This document shows positions 28,173 to 37,487 of a stretch of DNA of 64,000 nucleotides, piece after piece. A program made the translations under genes and the position numbers. How positions within the stretch are numbered: position 1 is the stretch's first letter; each line of letters starts with the position of its first letter. Source of the stretch: Bacteroidetes bacterium UBA2664. Lineage in GTDB: Bacteria; Bacteroidota; Rhodothermia; Balneolales; Balneolaceae. The DNA is taken from the NCBI GenBank assembly GCA_002359315.1, contig DEMS01000034.1, positions 75,725-139,724 on the forward strand, read 5' to 3'. The notes beneath the pieces were generated by a model. The model saw nothing but the letters and a program-made list of their open reading frames with translations, had not been told where the DNA came from and did no database searches.

Positions 28173-29375
28173 CTAAATCGGAATTAAAACATTTATAGCT
28201 GTGCCTTTTCCCTCTTCCGAGGAAACTTTTATCATACCCTTTAACAGCGAAACATATTTCTTTGCCATAAACATACCAAATCCGGTAGACTCATTCCCTT
28301 CTGTACAGGGTCTGATTATTGATTCCTTGCCACTGTAGATATCTTCCAACAGATCATCAGGCATGCCCTTTCCCGTATCTTTAATTGTAAAATCGAGTAA
28401 CTTTTTAGTCTTGACCACCGATGTAAGCTTAATTGTAATCGTACCATTTTTAGGGGTAAATCGTTTTGCATTACTCAATAAATTTCCTACAATTAATTCC
28501 CACATCTCTTTATCAATTTCGCCATTGATTTGCTCATCCATCTGGATAATCAGTTTCTGATTTTTTCTATCCAGTGCATTTCTGAATAAATCGATTACTT
28601 TATTCGTTAATTTCACAACATCTACCGGTTCCCGCTTTACAATAAATGCTTTATTCCTAACATAATCAGAATCAAGCATTAAATTGATAACACTTAATAT
28701 TGTCTCGCCACCTTTCTCAATATTTTTAACCATCTCAATATGATCCGGATCCGTCAGTTCTTCCAGAAGCAGTTCTGAAAAATTGATGATTCCACCCAAA
28801 GGGTTTCTGATATCATGGCTGACAATTTTTATCAATTCATCTTTTTCCGCATTCTTTTCTGACAGTAAATTTTTTACTGATATTAATTCATAGCGGGAGA
28901 TAATCTCATCAGCCAATGTCTTAATGGCTTCTTTTTGCGAATCTGATAATTTACCCGGTGTTTTATCGATTACGCACAACGTCCCGACCTTATACCCTTC
29001 CGGTGTTTTAAGAGGGACTCCTGCATAGAATCTCAGTTTATCCGGTCCGGGCAAATTCGGATCATTTTTAAAAATTTCATGTTCTAAACTGTCCCTGATT
29101 TCCAATACATCATCTTGCATGATCGTATACTGACATATACCGGCACTCCTCGGCATTGTACTCCCTTCAGATCCAAAAGAGGCCTTCACATACTGTTTGT
29201 CCCTGCCTACCAATTTAATAAATGCAACAGGAGCATTGCATATTAATGCGGCCAGAGCAGCCAAACGGTCAAAAACTTCATCTCTCTGAATGCCTTTTTC
29301 AATGTTTTCATACCTTTCGAGAGCTTTTACTCGATTTTGTTCATTCGCTGATATGTTTTTTAGATGTTCAGCCAT
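28173..29375 (-). CDS. Cytoplasmic GAF-domain sensor histidine kinase
   Basis: The 400-residue protein has no membrane segment. A GAF domain (~30-165, with CQYTIMQDDVLEI and YAGVPLKTPEGYKVGTLCVID) is followed by the H-box KIVSHDIRNPLGG (His ~187), the N-box NLLSNAKRF, the G1 box DTGKGMP and the G2 box STGFGMFMAKKY. It is the first gene of the HK-RR-HEAT-glycosyltransferase operon and should phosphorylate the neighbouring receiver. It is a close paralogue of the kinase at 33586-34806. Confidence 0.9.
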   Translation of the reverse strand: MAEHLKNISANEQNRVKALERYENIEKGIQRDEVFDRLAALAALICNAPVAFIKLVGRDKQYVKASFGSEGSTMPRSAGICQYTIMQDDVLEIRDSLEHEIFKNDPNLPGPDKLRFYAGVPLKTPEGYKVGTLCVIDKTPGKLSDSQKEAIKTLADEIISRYELISVKNLLSEKNAEKDELIKIVSHDIRNPLGGIINFSELLLEELTDPDHIEMVKNIEKGGETILSVINLMLDSDYVRNKAFIVKREPVDVVKLTNKVIDLFRNALDRKNQKLIIQMDEQINGEIDKEMWELIVGNLLSNAKRFTPKNGTITIKLTSVVKTKKLLDFTIKDTGKGMPDDLLEDIYSGKESIIRPCTEGNESTGFGMFMAKKYVSLLKGMIKVSSEEGKGTAINVLIPI

Positions 29376-29613
29376 TTTATAAGTATTGGGTGATTTTATC
29401 TACAGTGAGAATGTATAGAATATATCTCTATGAAATCCACCCTAAAAAAAATCGTTCTTAGATCTATTCATAGAAAATGAGTTGCATTTACAAAGATATT
29501 AATCGACTCTCGTTTTTATTGTTTCCATGATTTGTTGAAATTGACGAATATAGAAGTGCTTAAATTTTTGTATTCTAAGCTCATCAATTAACACGTCAAC
29601 TCCACGAAACCGG

Positions 29614-32076
29614 ATGAATATTTTTGATAATATTGTCTACAAATATGCAGACCTGTTGAGGTATGCACTATCTATTATACTTTCATTGTTGATTGTCGGT
29701 ATTGGGTTGAGAGTGTATGAATATGGAGTTGTTTCAGCCAATTATTTACTGCCTTCTGATGCCGGACAGCTCTATACCTACGCCATTTTCTACGATATTT
29801 TATATTATTCGTTGATTGGCACTCTTTTCTCAGCTTTTTTTGTCATGTTTTATTTGATAAATCGGAAAATTGCCCTGTTTACAATTTTACCCTGCATACT
29901 TCTATTTATAATTATCAATGTTTCTCTAATTCAATATTTTGCTGAAGTTTTAACCCCGTTGGGCTCTGATTTTTTTGCCTATAACTTTACAGAGATCAAC
30001 GATACATTCCAGACTTCCATAAATCTATCCTTTAGCAGAATTTTTCCCATTATACTCTTTCCCGCAATATATCTCATCTCATTTTATCTGATCAATAGGA
30101 TTGATTGGAACCCAAAGATTCCTGCTTATGGCACACTTCTCCTATTGATATTTTCATTCTTGAATTTTTTTCTGTTTCCAAAAGATTCCGATTTTCAAAA
30201 CGAGATTGATTATTCTCTAACTGTCAATAAATCGGGTTATTTTTCAATTAAATCGATCGACTTTCTTCTGCTGTCCGGAAGCCGGTATCAATACGACGGG
30301 CCCGAATATCCTCTTCTAACTACTTCTGACGCTGAAGATATAATAGGCCCCTATTTTGAAGAGAGTGATCGTCCGCCCAACCTTGTGTTCATCATTATTG
30401 AAAGTATGGGTGGGATACTCATGCCGCCCCACGCCAGATACGGTGGTTTTGCCCCTTTTTTAGAATCACTGTCTGGAGAAAGCCTCTACTGGACACATTT
30501 TTTAGCAACAAGTGGCAGGTCTTTTAACGCACAGGCTTCTATTTTCGGGTCTCTTCCTTATGGTGATAGTGGATTTATGGAAATGGGATATTTTGCTCCG
30601 GATCACCATACTCTTATTTCGATTCTGAATGATAATGGCTATCAAACAAATTATTTCTCCGGCTATGACACCAGATTTGATAAATTGGATATCTTTCTCG
30701 AAAGGCAGGGTCTGGATTTATTGATTAACTCTGCTCGCTTTCCAGATCATTATGAAAAAATGGATGAAATTGAGGGGGGCTTTACCTGGGGATATTCAGA
30801 TAAAGATGCATACAGAAGAGCTTTCGATTTTATTGATACATTCGATCAGGAACAACCACGATTGGATATCTTTTTTAGTCTCAATTTCCATGAACCTTTT
30901 ATTATACCTGAAACTGAACTCTATTTGCAGAAATTTGCAGATCATTTAAATACATTGGATATTTCTGAAGCCAAACGATCCGAATATCTTCAGTATCCGG
31001 AAATTTTTTCAGCCCTTCTTTATACCGATGATGCGATTAAAGAACTAATGGACCGATATCGAATGAGAGAAGATTTTGAAGACACAATATTCATTATTAC
31101 CGGTGACCATCGAATGATTCCTGTACCGCATATCAATAGAATTGATCGGTATTATGTACCTTTTATGATCTATTCACCAAAACTCAACAGTCCGGCTACT
31201 TTTGATGGTGTTTCATCTCATTTAGATGTAACACCGACCCTTTTGACATATCTGCAAAACAATTATTCGATTCAGGTACCAGACTCTGTTCACTGGTTGG
31301 GAAATACCTTGAATATGAGTGAGTCATTCAGTGCTGACCGGGATATTCCATTTATGAGAATAAAGGGTGGGCTTCAAGATTACCTGAGTGGTGATATTTA
31401 TCTTTCCGGAGATCAAATATTTCAGTTGGAAGAGGGAATGCTCTTACGGCCTTTGGATGACCCTGAATTATTGGTTGAAATGAAAACTAAATTTGATGAT
31501 TTCAGAGCCTTGAATGAGTATGTGACTTCAGCGAATAAATTGATTCCGATGACAGAAGATTATCAAACTGAACTTGAATTCGCATTGCAAGAAGAAGAGT
31601 ACTTCAGAAGAAATGAATTATCCACTATGAATAATGAAGAGCTTTTTTTTATTGCTAGAGATGAGGCTTTTGAAGGCAACTATGAGTCAGCCCGCACAAT
31701 TTTAAGAAGAATATTAAGAGATAGTCCCAATTTTTATGATGCCTGGCTTCTTAATGGCCGAACTTTCGCCTGGGAAGGCCGGTATGATATTGCGATGAAC
31801 AGTTATAATGAAGTACTTAGAAGAAATCCGGATTTATTAGAAACATATGAAGCCATAGCTGATCTATATTTCTGGCAGGATGAACCGGTTCTTGGTATTG
31901 AAATTATTGAGACCGGGTTGGAGGTTGAAAACAATTACGTTCCCCTGATCTTCCGCCGGGCCCGGGCATTGAATCAAGCGGGAGCAACAGATGAAGCTCG
32001 TTTATGGGTAGAAAGAGGCTTGATTTTAGAGCCCGGCAATGAGAATTTATTAAATCTGCAGAATCAGATGAATTGA
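29614..32076 (+). CDS. LTA-synthase/sulfatase-like membrane enzyme with C-terminal TPRs
   Basis: The 820-residue protein has five N-terminal membrane helices (to ~190), an alkaline-phosphatase-superfamily periplasmic domain (~265-560) and a TPR tail (~685-820). Catalytic-site motifs are NLVFIIIESMGG, the nucleophile region ATSGRSFNAQASIFGSLPYG and FIITGDHRMIP. By eye the nucleophile is Ser, where LtaS has Thr. It may transfer a phospho-alcohol or similar group onto an envelope polymer. The TPR tail resembles that of the adjacent YaiO-like protein. It is divergent from the kinase operon and ends flush against the YaiO-type gene. Confidence 0.8.
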   Translation: MNIFDNIVYKYADLLRYALSIILSLLIVGIGLRVYEYGVVSANYLLPSDAGQLYTYAIFYDILYYSLIGTLFSAFFVMFYLINRKIALFTILPCILLFIIINVSLIQYFAEVLTPLGSDFFAYNFTEINDTFQTSINLSFSRIFPIILFPAIYLISFYLINRIDWNPKIPAYGTLLLLIFSFLNFFLFPKDSDFQNEIDYSLTVNKSGYFSIKSIDFLLLSGSRYQYDGPEYPLLTTSDAEDIIGPYFEESDRPPNLVFIIIESMGGILMPPHARYGGFAPFLESLSGESLYWTHFLATSGRSFNAQASIFGSLPYGDSGFMEMGYFAPDHHTLISILNDNGYQTNYFSGYDTRFDKLDIFLERQGLDLLINSARFPDHYEKMDEIEGGFTWGYSDKDAYRRAFDFIDTFDQEQPRLDIFFSLNFHEPFIIPETELYLQKFADHLNTLDISEAKRSEYLQYPEIFSALLYTDDAIKELMDRYRMREDFEDTIFIITGDHRMIPVPHINRIDRYYVPFMIYSPKLNSPATFDGVSSHLDVTPTLLTYLQNNYSIQVPDSVHWLGNTLNMSESFSADRDIPFMRIKGGLQDYLSGDIYLSGDQIFQLEEGMLLRPLDDPELLVEMKTKFDDFRALNEYVTSANKLIPMTEDYQTELEFALQEEEYFRRNELSTMNNEELFFIARDEAFEGNYESARTILRRILRDSPNFYDAWLLNGRTFAWEGRYDIAMNSYNEVLRRNPDLLETYEAIADLYFWQDEPVLGIEIIETGLEVENNYVPLIFRRARALNQAGATDEARLWVERGLILEPGNENLLNLQNQMN

Positions 32077-33336
32077 TTAAAATTTGAGCTGAATGCCACC
32101 ATTCAGCGTGTAGATCTCTGTAAAATCACCCGGTGAAAACGACAGTTCTTGCCTTGCCGCATCAAATGATAGAAACAGGGCCAGATTGATACTCAGTGAT
32201 TTAAATCCATCGATACCGAAAAATTGTGATTCCGTAAAAAATACATCTCCGCTTACATCCTGAAATCGTCGTTCTTCCGGTGAAAAACCAAAACCCCCTC
32301 TGAAAGTGATATAATCATCCGGCCCGGCAAAATATCTTCGGGCCAATAAATTTATAGATCGCGAATTCCCTACCGAACTGGGGGTTATATATGGACGTAA
32401 AGTAAAGAGCCAATTTCCCTGGTATTTGGTGATCGTACCGGTGTAAATCAAGACGTCACTGTTTTGAAATTTTAGATATCGAAATCCAATAGATAATTCA
32501 AATCCATTGGACATTCGTTTGTGTAATTCAGCGCCGGTTCGAAATTCAGGAAAAATTGAACTATTGGCATACCCAATGTTCATATACCCGTACCAACCAT
32601 CCGCAATACTTGGATAAAAATCGATCTCCGGTTGAAATCCAATAGTATCAAATCGATTTCCGTAATTCAATCTCCCGATAACAGACCCGATGGGTGTTCT
32701 CCCGGAAAGTTGAATATGTCCTTTTTGAGCCGGACTGAAAACTTCCGAATAGTGATCATACGTATATGATCCGGTAAGTGTATAATTCTGGCTCGAAACT
32801 CGTATTGATCTCCTTAATGCATATGCCTCACTATTGGAAGGACTGATTTGATCTATTCTGTTTAAAATACGAGCCGCTTCACGATCCATTTCGGCAGCAT
32901 GGTGAGCGTTGGCACTTTTAAGTAACACCGGAACATCGACAGGATAATAGCGTGTAGCCATTGTCGCAAATTCAACAGCTTCCTGAGGATTTTCAGCCCA
33001 TATCTCATTGTCAATGGATGCCAGCAATGCATCTCTGTGATCAGGAGTATCTTCCAAAACATGAGCCAACTCCTTTCGCGACCGATCATATTGAGCATCC
33101 CAGGAGTAGGTTCTGGCGATCAGTATTCGAACATCATGATAATCCGGTGCTATCTCTAAAATAGCATATGCGAGTTTGCGAGCCTCCTCTCTTTCACCAT
33201 CAAAAGCCAACTGTCTGGCCTCTTCAAATGCTGTATCTACATTCTCCACTTCCTGTGAAAATACTTGAACCGGGTTGAGAAGAATGATAAATAGAAATAG
33301 GCTTATCGCCGTCTTGATTTGAGAATTTTGAATCAC
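32077..33336 (-). CDS. YaiO-family outer-membrane protein with periplasmic TPRs
   Basis: The 419-residue protein has a signal peptide (cleavage near VQVFSQ), TPR-like repeats (~35-175; ARQLAFDGEREEARKLAYAI is one) and a C-terminal beta-barrel of about 12 strands from ~185 ending in GGIQLKF. The YaiO family is an outer-membrane barrel family; E. coli yaiO lies close to the family-2 glycosyltransferase gene yaiP. TPR plus barrel is also the layout of PgaA/BcsC exporters, so a role in polymer export is plausible but inferred. Its stop codon abuts that of the sulfatase-like gene with no base between. Confidence 0.8.
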   Translation of the reverse strand: MIQNSQIKTAISLFLFIILLNPVQVFSQEVENVDTAFEEARQLAFDGEREEARKLAYAILEIAPDYHDVRILIARTYSWDAQYDRSRKELAHVLEDTPDHRDALLASIDNEIWAENPQEAVEFATMATRYYPVDVPVLLKSANAHHAAEMDREAARILNRIDQISPSNSEAYALRRSIRVSSQNYTLTGSYTYDHYSEVFSPAQKGHIQLSGRTPIGSVIGRLNYGNRFDTIGFQPEIDFYPSIADGWYGYMNIGYANSSIFPEFRTGAELHKRMSNGFELSIGFRYLKFQNSDVLIYTGTITKYQGNWLFTLRPYITPSSVGNSRSINLLARRYFAGPDDYITFRGGFGFSPEERRFQDVSGDVFFTESQFFGIDGFKSLSINLALFLSFDAARQELSFSPGDFTEIYTLNGGIQLKF

Positions 33337-33585
33337 CGGGGTTTTCCTTTTTTTAAAAGAACATGATCTGAATTATGTCCTAATATTGACCAAATTTAGA
33401 TGAGAGTCAAACTTTAACGCACTGTCATCAGTAGCATTCATCCATTTGATATTAATTCAATCTGTGGGCCGGCTACCTGCAGAGAAGCCATAATAAAACG
33501 AAATCAATCAGTAAATCACTGCCTTTTTTTTGATCCACGCTGCTTAATTCAACGGACTCTTCTCCATGCTAAATAGAGTAATCTC

Positions 33586-34806
33586 TTAAACCGGGAATTT
33601 TATTTTAAACTGCGTACCCTTCCCGGGTTTTGATTCTACATTCATCATCCCTTTCAACAGATTGAGATACTTTTTGATGATAAACATGCCCAAGCCTGTT
33701 GAGGCCTCACCGGAAGTACCCTCTCTTCGGATCGAATCTTTCCCGGTAAATAAATCCTTAAGCTTATCCTCCGGAATACCTATACCGGAATCTTGAACGG
33801 TTAATTCAATCATGGGCCTCTCCATATTCAGTTTTTTTACATAGAGCTTGATCGTCCCGCCTTCAGGGGTAAACTTGATTGAATTACTCAACAAATTCCC
33901 AACAATCTGCTTCCATTTCTCTTTATCCATTTTGCATATCAATGGCTCGTCGATTTGCAGATCCAGATTCAAATGTTTGATTCTCAAATAAGGCTCATGG
34001 AGATGAACCACATCTTTGGTGATTGCCGCAAGATCGACCTCTTTCAAGTTCAAAATAAATGCCTCATTTCTGATATACTCAGAATTCAGCAATACATTGA
34101 CAATGTTCAACATCGATTCACCTGCTTTTTCGATGCTTTCCAGCATCTCTTGATGTTCCACATTTTCGATCTCCTGCTTCAAAAATTCGGAAAATCCAAG
34201 AATTCCTGTGAGTGGGTTTCTCATGTCATGACTGACAATCCGTATCAGTTCATCTTTTTCCGCATTATTTTTTTCCAGTTGAGTTTTCACATATCCGAGT
34301 TCCATTCGGGTGATAATTTCATCGGAAAGTGTCATTAATGCCTTCCTTTGAGGATTTGTCAGCGAATTGGGTTTGGTATCAATCAAGCAGAGGGATCCGA
34401 TATTATACCCGCCCGGTGATGTCAAAGGTACACCCGCATAGTACCGCAGCTTCAACCCAGTCAGTACATTTGGATTGTTTTTAAAAAGGTCACTTTTGAG
34501 ACTGTCTTTCACTTCAAAAATCTCGTCTTGCATAATCGTATACTGACAAAAACTATCCGTACGTGCAGTGGTCTGTCCCTCAAATCCATAACACGCTTTT
34601 TTAAACTCTTTGTCCTCACCGATCAGATTGATAAATGCGATCGGAACATCACAAAACTGTCCGGCCAATTCGGCCAACCGGTCATATTCTTCCTCTTTTT
34701 TTGGGTCATCAACCAGGCTCTCATATTTACTCAGTGCTTCGAGCCGTCCCTTTTCATTTGCAGGGATTGGCGGCAAGGTATCTCCCATCCATTCAGGTGT
34801 AAACAT
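33586..34806 (-). CDS. GAF-domain sensor histidine kinase (paralogue)
   Basis: The 406-residue protein has the same layout as the kinase at 28173-29375 and is similar throughout: GAF (CQYTIMQDEIFEV, YAGVPLTSPGGYNIGSLCLID), H-box RIVSHDMRNPLTG (His ~193), NLLSNSIKF, DSGIGIP and STGLGMFIIKKY. It is soluble. No receiver gene is adjacent, so it may share the response regulator at 27785 or use another. It lies 36 bases after the SSS symporter gene and may be expressed with it. Confidence 0.88.
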   Translation of the reverse strand: MFTPEWMGDTLPPIPANEKGRLEALSKYESLVDDPKKEEEYDRLAELAGQFCDVPIAFINLIGEDKEFKKACYGFEGQTTARTDSFCQYTIMQDEIFEVKDSLKSDLFKNNPNVLTGLKLRYYAGVPLTSPGGYNIGSLCLIDTKPNSLTNPQRKALMTLSDEIITRMELGYVKTQLEKNNAEKDELIRIVSHDMRNPLTGILGFSEFLKQEIENVEHQEMLESIEKAGESMLNIVNVLLNSEYIRNEAFILNLKEVDLAAITKDVVHLHEPYLRIKHLNLDLQIDEPLICKMDKEKWKQIVGNLLSNSIKFTPEGGTIKLYVKKLNMERPMIELTVQDSGIGIPEDKLKDLFTGKDSIRREGTSGEASTGLGMFIIKKYLNLLKGMMNVESKPGKGTQFKIKFPV

Positions 34807-34842
34807 AACTTTTTATGATATCGGTTAATATTTGGTATGTTG

Positions 34843-36375
34843 TTACCGCCTTATATAATAGGAAATATTTGCAACGACTATAACAATAGCAGCTCCAACC
34901 GCGGTGTATAGCGGCCAGGCGATGGTTAAACCCTCTCCCGGGAGGAACTGCTGAAGGGCTCCTTCAACCATAAATAGCAGTGAGATGAGTCCGCTGAAAA
35001 ACCCGATCATCGCATCCGTTTTATCGGGTTTATCGAATAATCTCCCAAGTAAAAAGATTCCAAGCAGGCCGCCATAGGTGTAGGAAGCGATACCGAGCCC
35101 GAGTTCCACAATGGCCGGACGATCGCCGCCGCTCAGTTGCAGCCAGGTAAATAGAAATGCAGAACCTGTGAGTGCAAACCCCCAGCCGATTGTCACCATC
35201 CGGGATACCCAAAGTTCTTTGGCATCATCCCATACAGCTTTCGACATCGGTTTGATCAAGTCGTAAGTCGTCGAAGATGCCAGGGCATTAAGGGATGAAC
35301 TCAAACTGCTCATGGCTGCGGCAAACAGTGCCGCTACGATGAGCCCGGCAACGCCTACCGGCATATAATCTACAATAAACCGTGCGAATACCTCATCGGT
35401 AGTAGCGAGACCGATCGCTTCCGGACTTGCTCCTGCATAGAAAACATAGAGAATCAAGCCGATAAAAAGAAAAAGGCCAAACTGTGCACTTGCCACAAAA
35501 CCACTCCAAATCAGTGCCTTCTGACTTGATTTCAGATTTCCGGTTGCAAGTAATCTCTGAACGATTAATTGATCCGTTCCATGTGATGCAATCGAAAAAA
35601 CAGCACCCCCGAAGAGGGCTATCCAGAAGACATAGGGATCTGCGATAAACTCGGACCAGCTGAGTCCGCCACCCCAATTGAACATTGTAAATTTACCTGC
35701 ATCATATAGAGAGGTTAATGCTTCCGGAAATGAAACAGGGAGTTTCCCAATGAGGATAAAAAGTGCAAAAAGAGCCCCTCCGATATAGACCACCATCTGC
35801 ACCACATCCATCCAGATCACCGCCTTGATACCTCCTAAAAAGGTATAGATGAGGGTGATTCCGGATATAATCGAGATGGCAATTAAATAGATCTCCATAT
35901 CTCCCCATCCATCAAATACACCCGCAAATCTGAAGATGATTGCGAGAGGAATGGCCGTTGCAAAAAGACGGACTCCATCGGCAAGCAGACGGGTGATAAT
36001 GAACGTTGAACTAGCTGCTTTGCGCATTCCCGGGCCAAAGCGCTGTTCGAGGTATTGATAGGCGGTAGTCAGTTCTCCCTGCACATAGGCCGGTAAAAAC
36101 CAGATTGCGACAATGATTCGTCCCAGTATATAACCGAATGTTAATTGTAAAAAAGTGAGGCTGCCTCCATAGGCCACTGCCGGAATGCTGATGAAAGTAA
36201 GCGTGCTGGTTTCTGTAGCCACTACGGAAAATAGGATGGCCCACCACGGCATGGCGCGTCCACCCAAAAAGTAGTCGGTCGTCGTTTTTTGTGTTCCTGC
36301 CGACCAGATTCCAAAAACAGCGACTGCAATGAGGTAGATTACAATAACGATGCCGTCTATAAGTGTGAATCCCAT
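34843..36375 (-). CDS. Sodium:solute symporter (SSS family)
   Basis: The 510-residue protein has 13 or so transmembrane helices and typical SSS features: DGIVIVIYLIAVAVFGIW in helix 1, TTDYFLGGRAMPWWAI, VVATETSTLTFISIPA, LGGIKAVIWMDVVQM and the SSLSSSLNALASST segment with Na+-site Ser/Thr residues. It imports an organic solute with Na+; sugar, sialic acid or amino-acid substrates cannot be told apart here. Confidence 0.9.
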   Translation of the reverse strand: MGFTLIDGIVIVIYLIAVAVFGIWSAGTQKTTTDYFLGGRAMPWWAILFSVVATETSTLTFISIPAVAYGGSLTFLQLTFGYILGRIIVAIWFLPAYVQGELTTAYQYLEQRFGPGMRKAASSTFIITRLLADGVRLFATAIPLAIIFRFAGVFDGWGDMEIYLIAISIISGITLIYTFLGGIKAVIWMDVVQMVVYIGGALFALFILIGKLPVSFPEALTSLYDAGKFTMFNWGGGLSWSEFIADPYVFWIALFGGAVFSIASHGTDQLIVQRLLATGNLKSSQKALIWSGFVASAQFGLFLFIGLILYVFYAGASPEAIGLATTDEVFARFIVDYMPVGVAGLIVAALFAAAMSSLSSSLNALASSTTYDLIKPMSKAVWDDAKELWVSRMVTIGWGFALTGSAFLFTWLQLSGGDRPAIVELGLGIASYTYGGLLGIFLLGRLFDKPDKTDAMIGFFSGLISLLFMVEGALQQFLPGEGLTIAWPLYTAVGAAIVIVVANISYYIRR

Positions 36376-36385
36376 GGATTGTCAG

Positions 36386-36574
36386 TTAGAGGGTTTTGTA
36401 TTGAATCAGATGATGTTGATCCGCCCCGGGCAAACGGCCTCTTTGGAATAGCAGCGCCACAACTGTGTCACTGGCCAAATGATTTGATTCGGTTGATTGT
36501 GAACCAAACAGATAAGCAGCAAGAGCTTTTTGCAGCACAAGCGTCCCCACCAGTTTTTCTTTATTTAAACTCAT
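36386..36574 (-). pseudogene. Remnant of an MNT-type nucleotidyltransferase (toxin-antitoxin related)
   Basis: A 62-codon frame contains KALAAYLFGSQSTESNHLASDTVVALLF, which matches the GSx10DxD region of minimal nucleotidyltransferases (usual form YLFGSQARG...SDIDVALLL). The DxD catalytic pair is lost (DTV), and the domain stops after ~40 residues instead of ~100. It is read as a decayed MntA-like gene. The gap 36376-36693 holds only this and the DUF2442 remnant. Confidence 0.5.
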
Positions 36575-36590
36575 GCAACCATAATAATAA

Positions 36591-36716
36591 AAATTGTTGG
36601 GGAATACTCGTACCCCTGCTGAGGATCTGCAACATTGGAGATTAATCGGTGATGGTATTGGTATTCACTGGGAAACTTTATATGAGGATATTTTTATTGA
36701 TGGGTTGTTGAATTAA
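36591..36716 (+). pseudogene. C-terminal remnant of a DUF2442 protein
   Basis: The frame after the TAA at 36588 encodes TPAEDLQHWRLIGDGIGIHW followed by ETLYEDIFIDGLLN and a stop. This is the usual end of DUF2442 proteins (TPEQ..NWRLIG.G.GIHWP.LDEDISVEGLL). The N-terminal half is missing and no start codon is present. It overlaps the 3' end of rdgB on the other strand by about 23 bases. Confidence 0.6.
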
Positions 36717-37296
36717 TGATTCGACTCACAAACTTATCCAACGCTCTCCCTCTATGACTAATTCGGTTTTTTTCCTTTGATGATAGCTCTGCAAAGGTTT
36801 CAGAATAGTCATCCGGCTGAAAAACCGGGTCATAACCAAACCCCTTTTCTCCTTTTCGTTCATTTGTGATGATCCCCTCACAAACCCCTTCAAACAGATA
36901 CTCTCCCTCATCTGTCACAAACGCGATTACTGTCCGGAATCGCGCACTCCGGTCTATTTCCCCCACCATTTCACGAAGCAGCTTTTCAACATTCTCCGCA
37001 TACGTCACATTTTCACCGGCATACCGGGCAGAATAGACCCCGGGCGCTCCATTCAGTACATCAACCTCCAGGCCGGTATCATCAGCCAGTGAAGGAAGTC
37101 CGGTCTGATCAAACCAATAGCGCGCTTTTTTCAGGGCATTTCCGGCTAGATCAGGCTGATCCTCCTCTACCTCTGCAGCATCCTCCAAATCTCTTGTAGA
37201 TCTGACCTGAATCTGAAGTGGCTCAAGCAACTGATGTAACTCCTCTATTTTATGCGGATTCCCGGATGCCAGAAAAATCATTTCAGGTTTTTTCAT
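36694..37296 (-). CDS. rdgB: XTP/dITP diphosphatase (RdgB/HAM1 family)
   Basis: The enzyme hydrolyses non-canonical purine nucleotides so that they are not built into DNA. It shows FLASGNPHKIEEL at the start, LADDTGLEVDVLNGAPGVYSARYAG, GFGYDPVF and ISHRGRALDKF. I start it at ATG 37296 (MKKPEMIFLASGNPHK); an ATG four codons upstream (37308) is also open. About 200 residues, full length. Confidence 0.95.
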   Translation of the reverse strand: MKKPEMIFLASGNPHKIEELHQLLEPLQIQVRSTRDLEDAAEVEEDQPDLAGNALKKARYWFDQTGLPSLADDTGLEVDVLNGAPGVYSARYAGENVTYAENVEKLLREMVGEIDRSARFRTVIAFVTDEGEYLFEGVCEGIITNERKGEKGFGYDPVFQPDDYSETFAELSSKEKNRISHRGRALDKFVSRIINSTTHQ

Positions 37297-37440
37297 GTGT
37301 AAATCCAATATCTAAATAAAACTATGCTTCATGCGGTAAGACAGTTTCAGGTTTGTTAGACTGAGGACGGAGGATCGTGGGTTAAGGGTTCTGTATACTA
37401 CTCCACAAATCAACAATCAATATTCTGCGATCTTAGATCT

Positions 37441-37468
37441 TCTGCCGTCTGCCTTCTGCGTTCTGCCT
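37441..37468. repeat. Heptamer array (TCTGCCT)
   Basis: Four 7-base words run TCTGCCG, TCTGCCT, TCTGCGT, TCTGCCT. The array lies in the short spacer between rdgB and the end of asd. Confidence 0.75.
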
Positions 37469-37487
37469 GCCCTTCAATATCTTTCCA

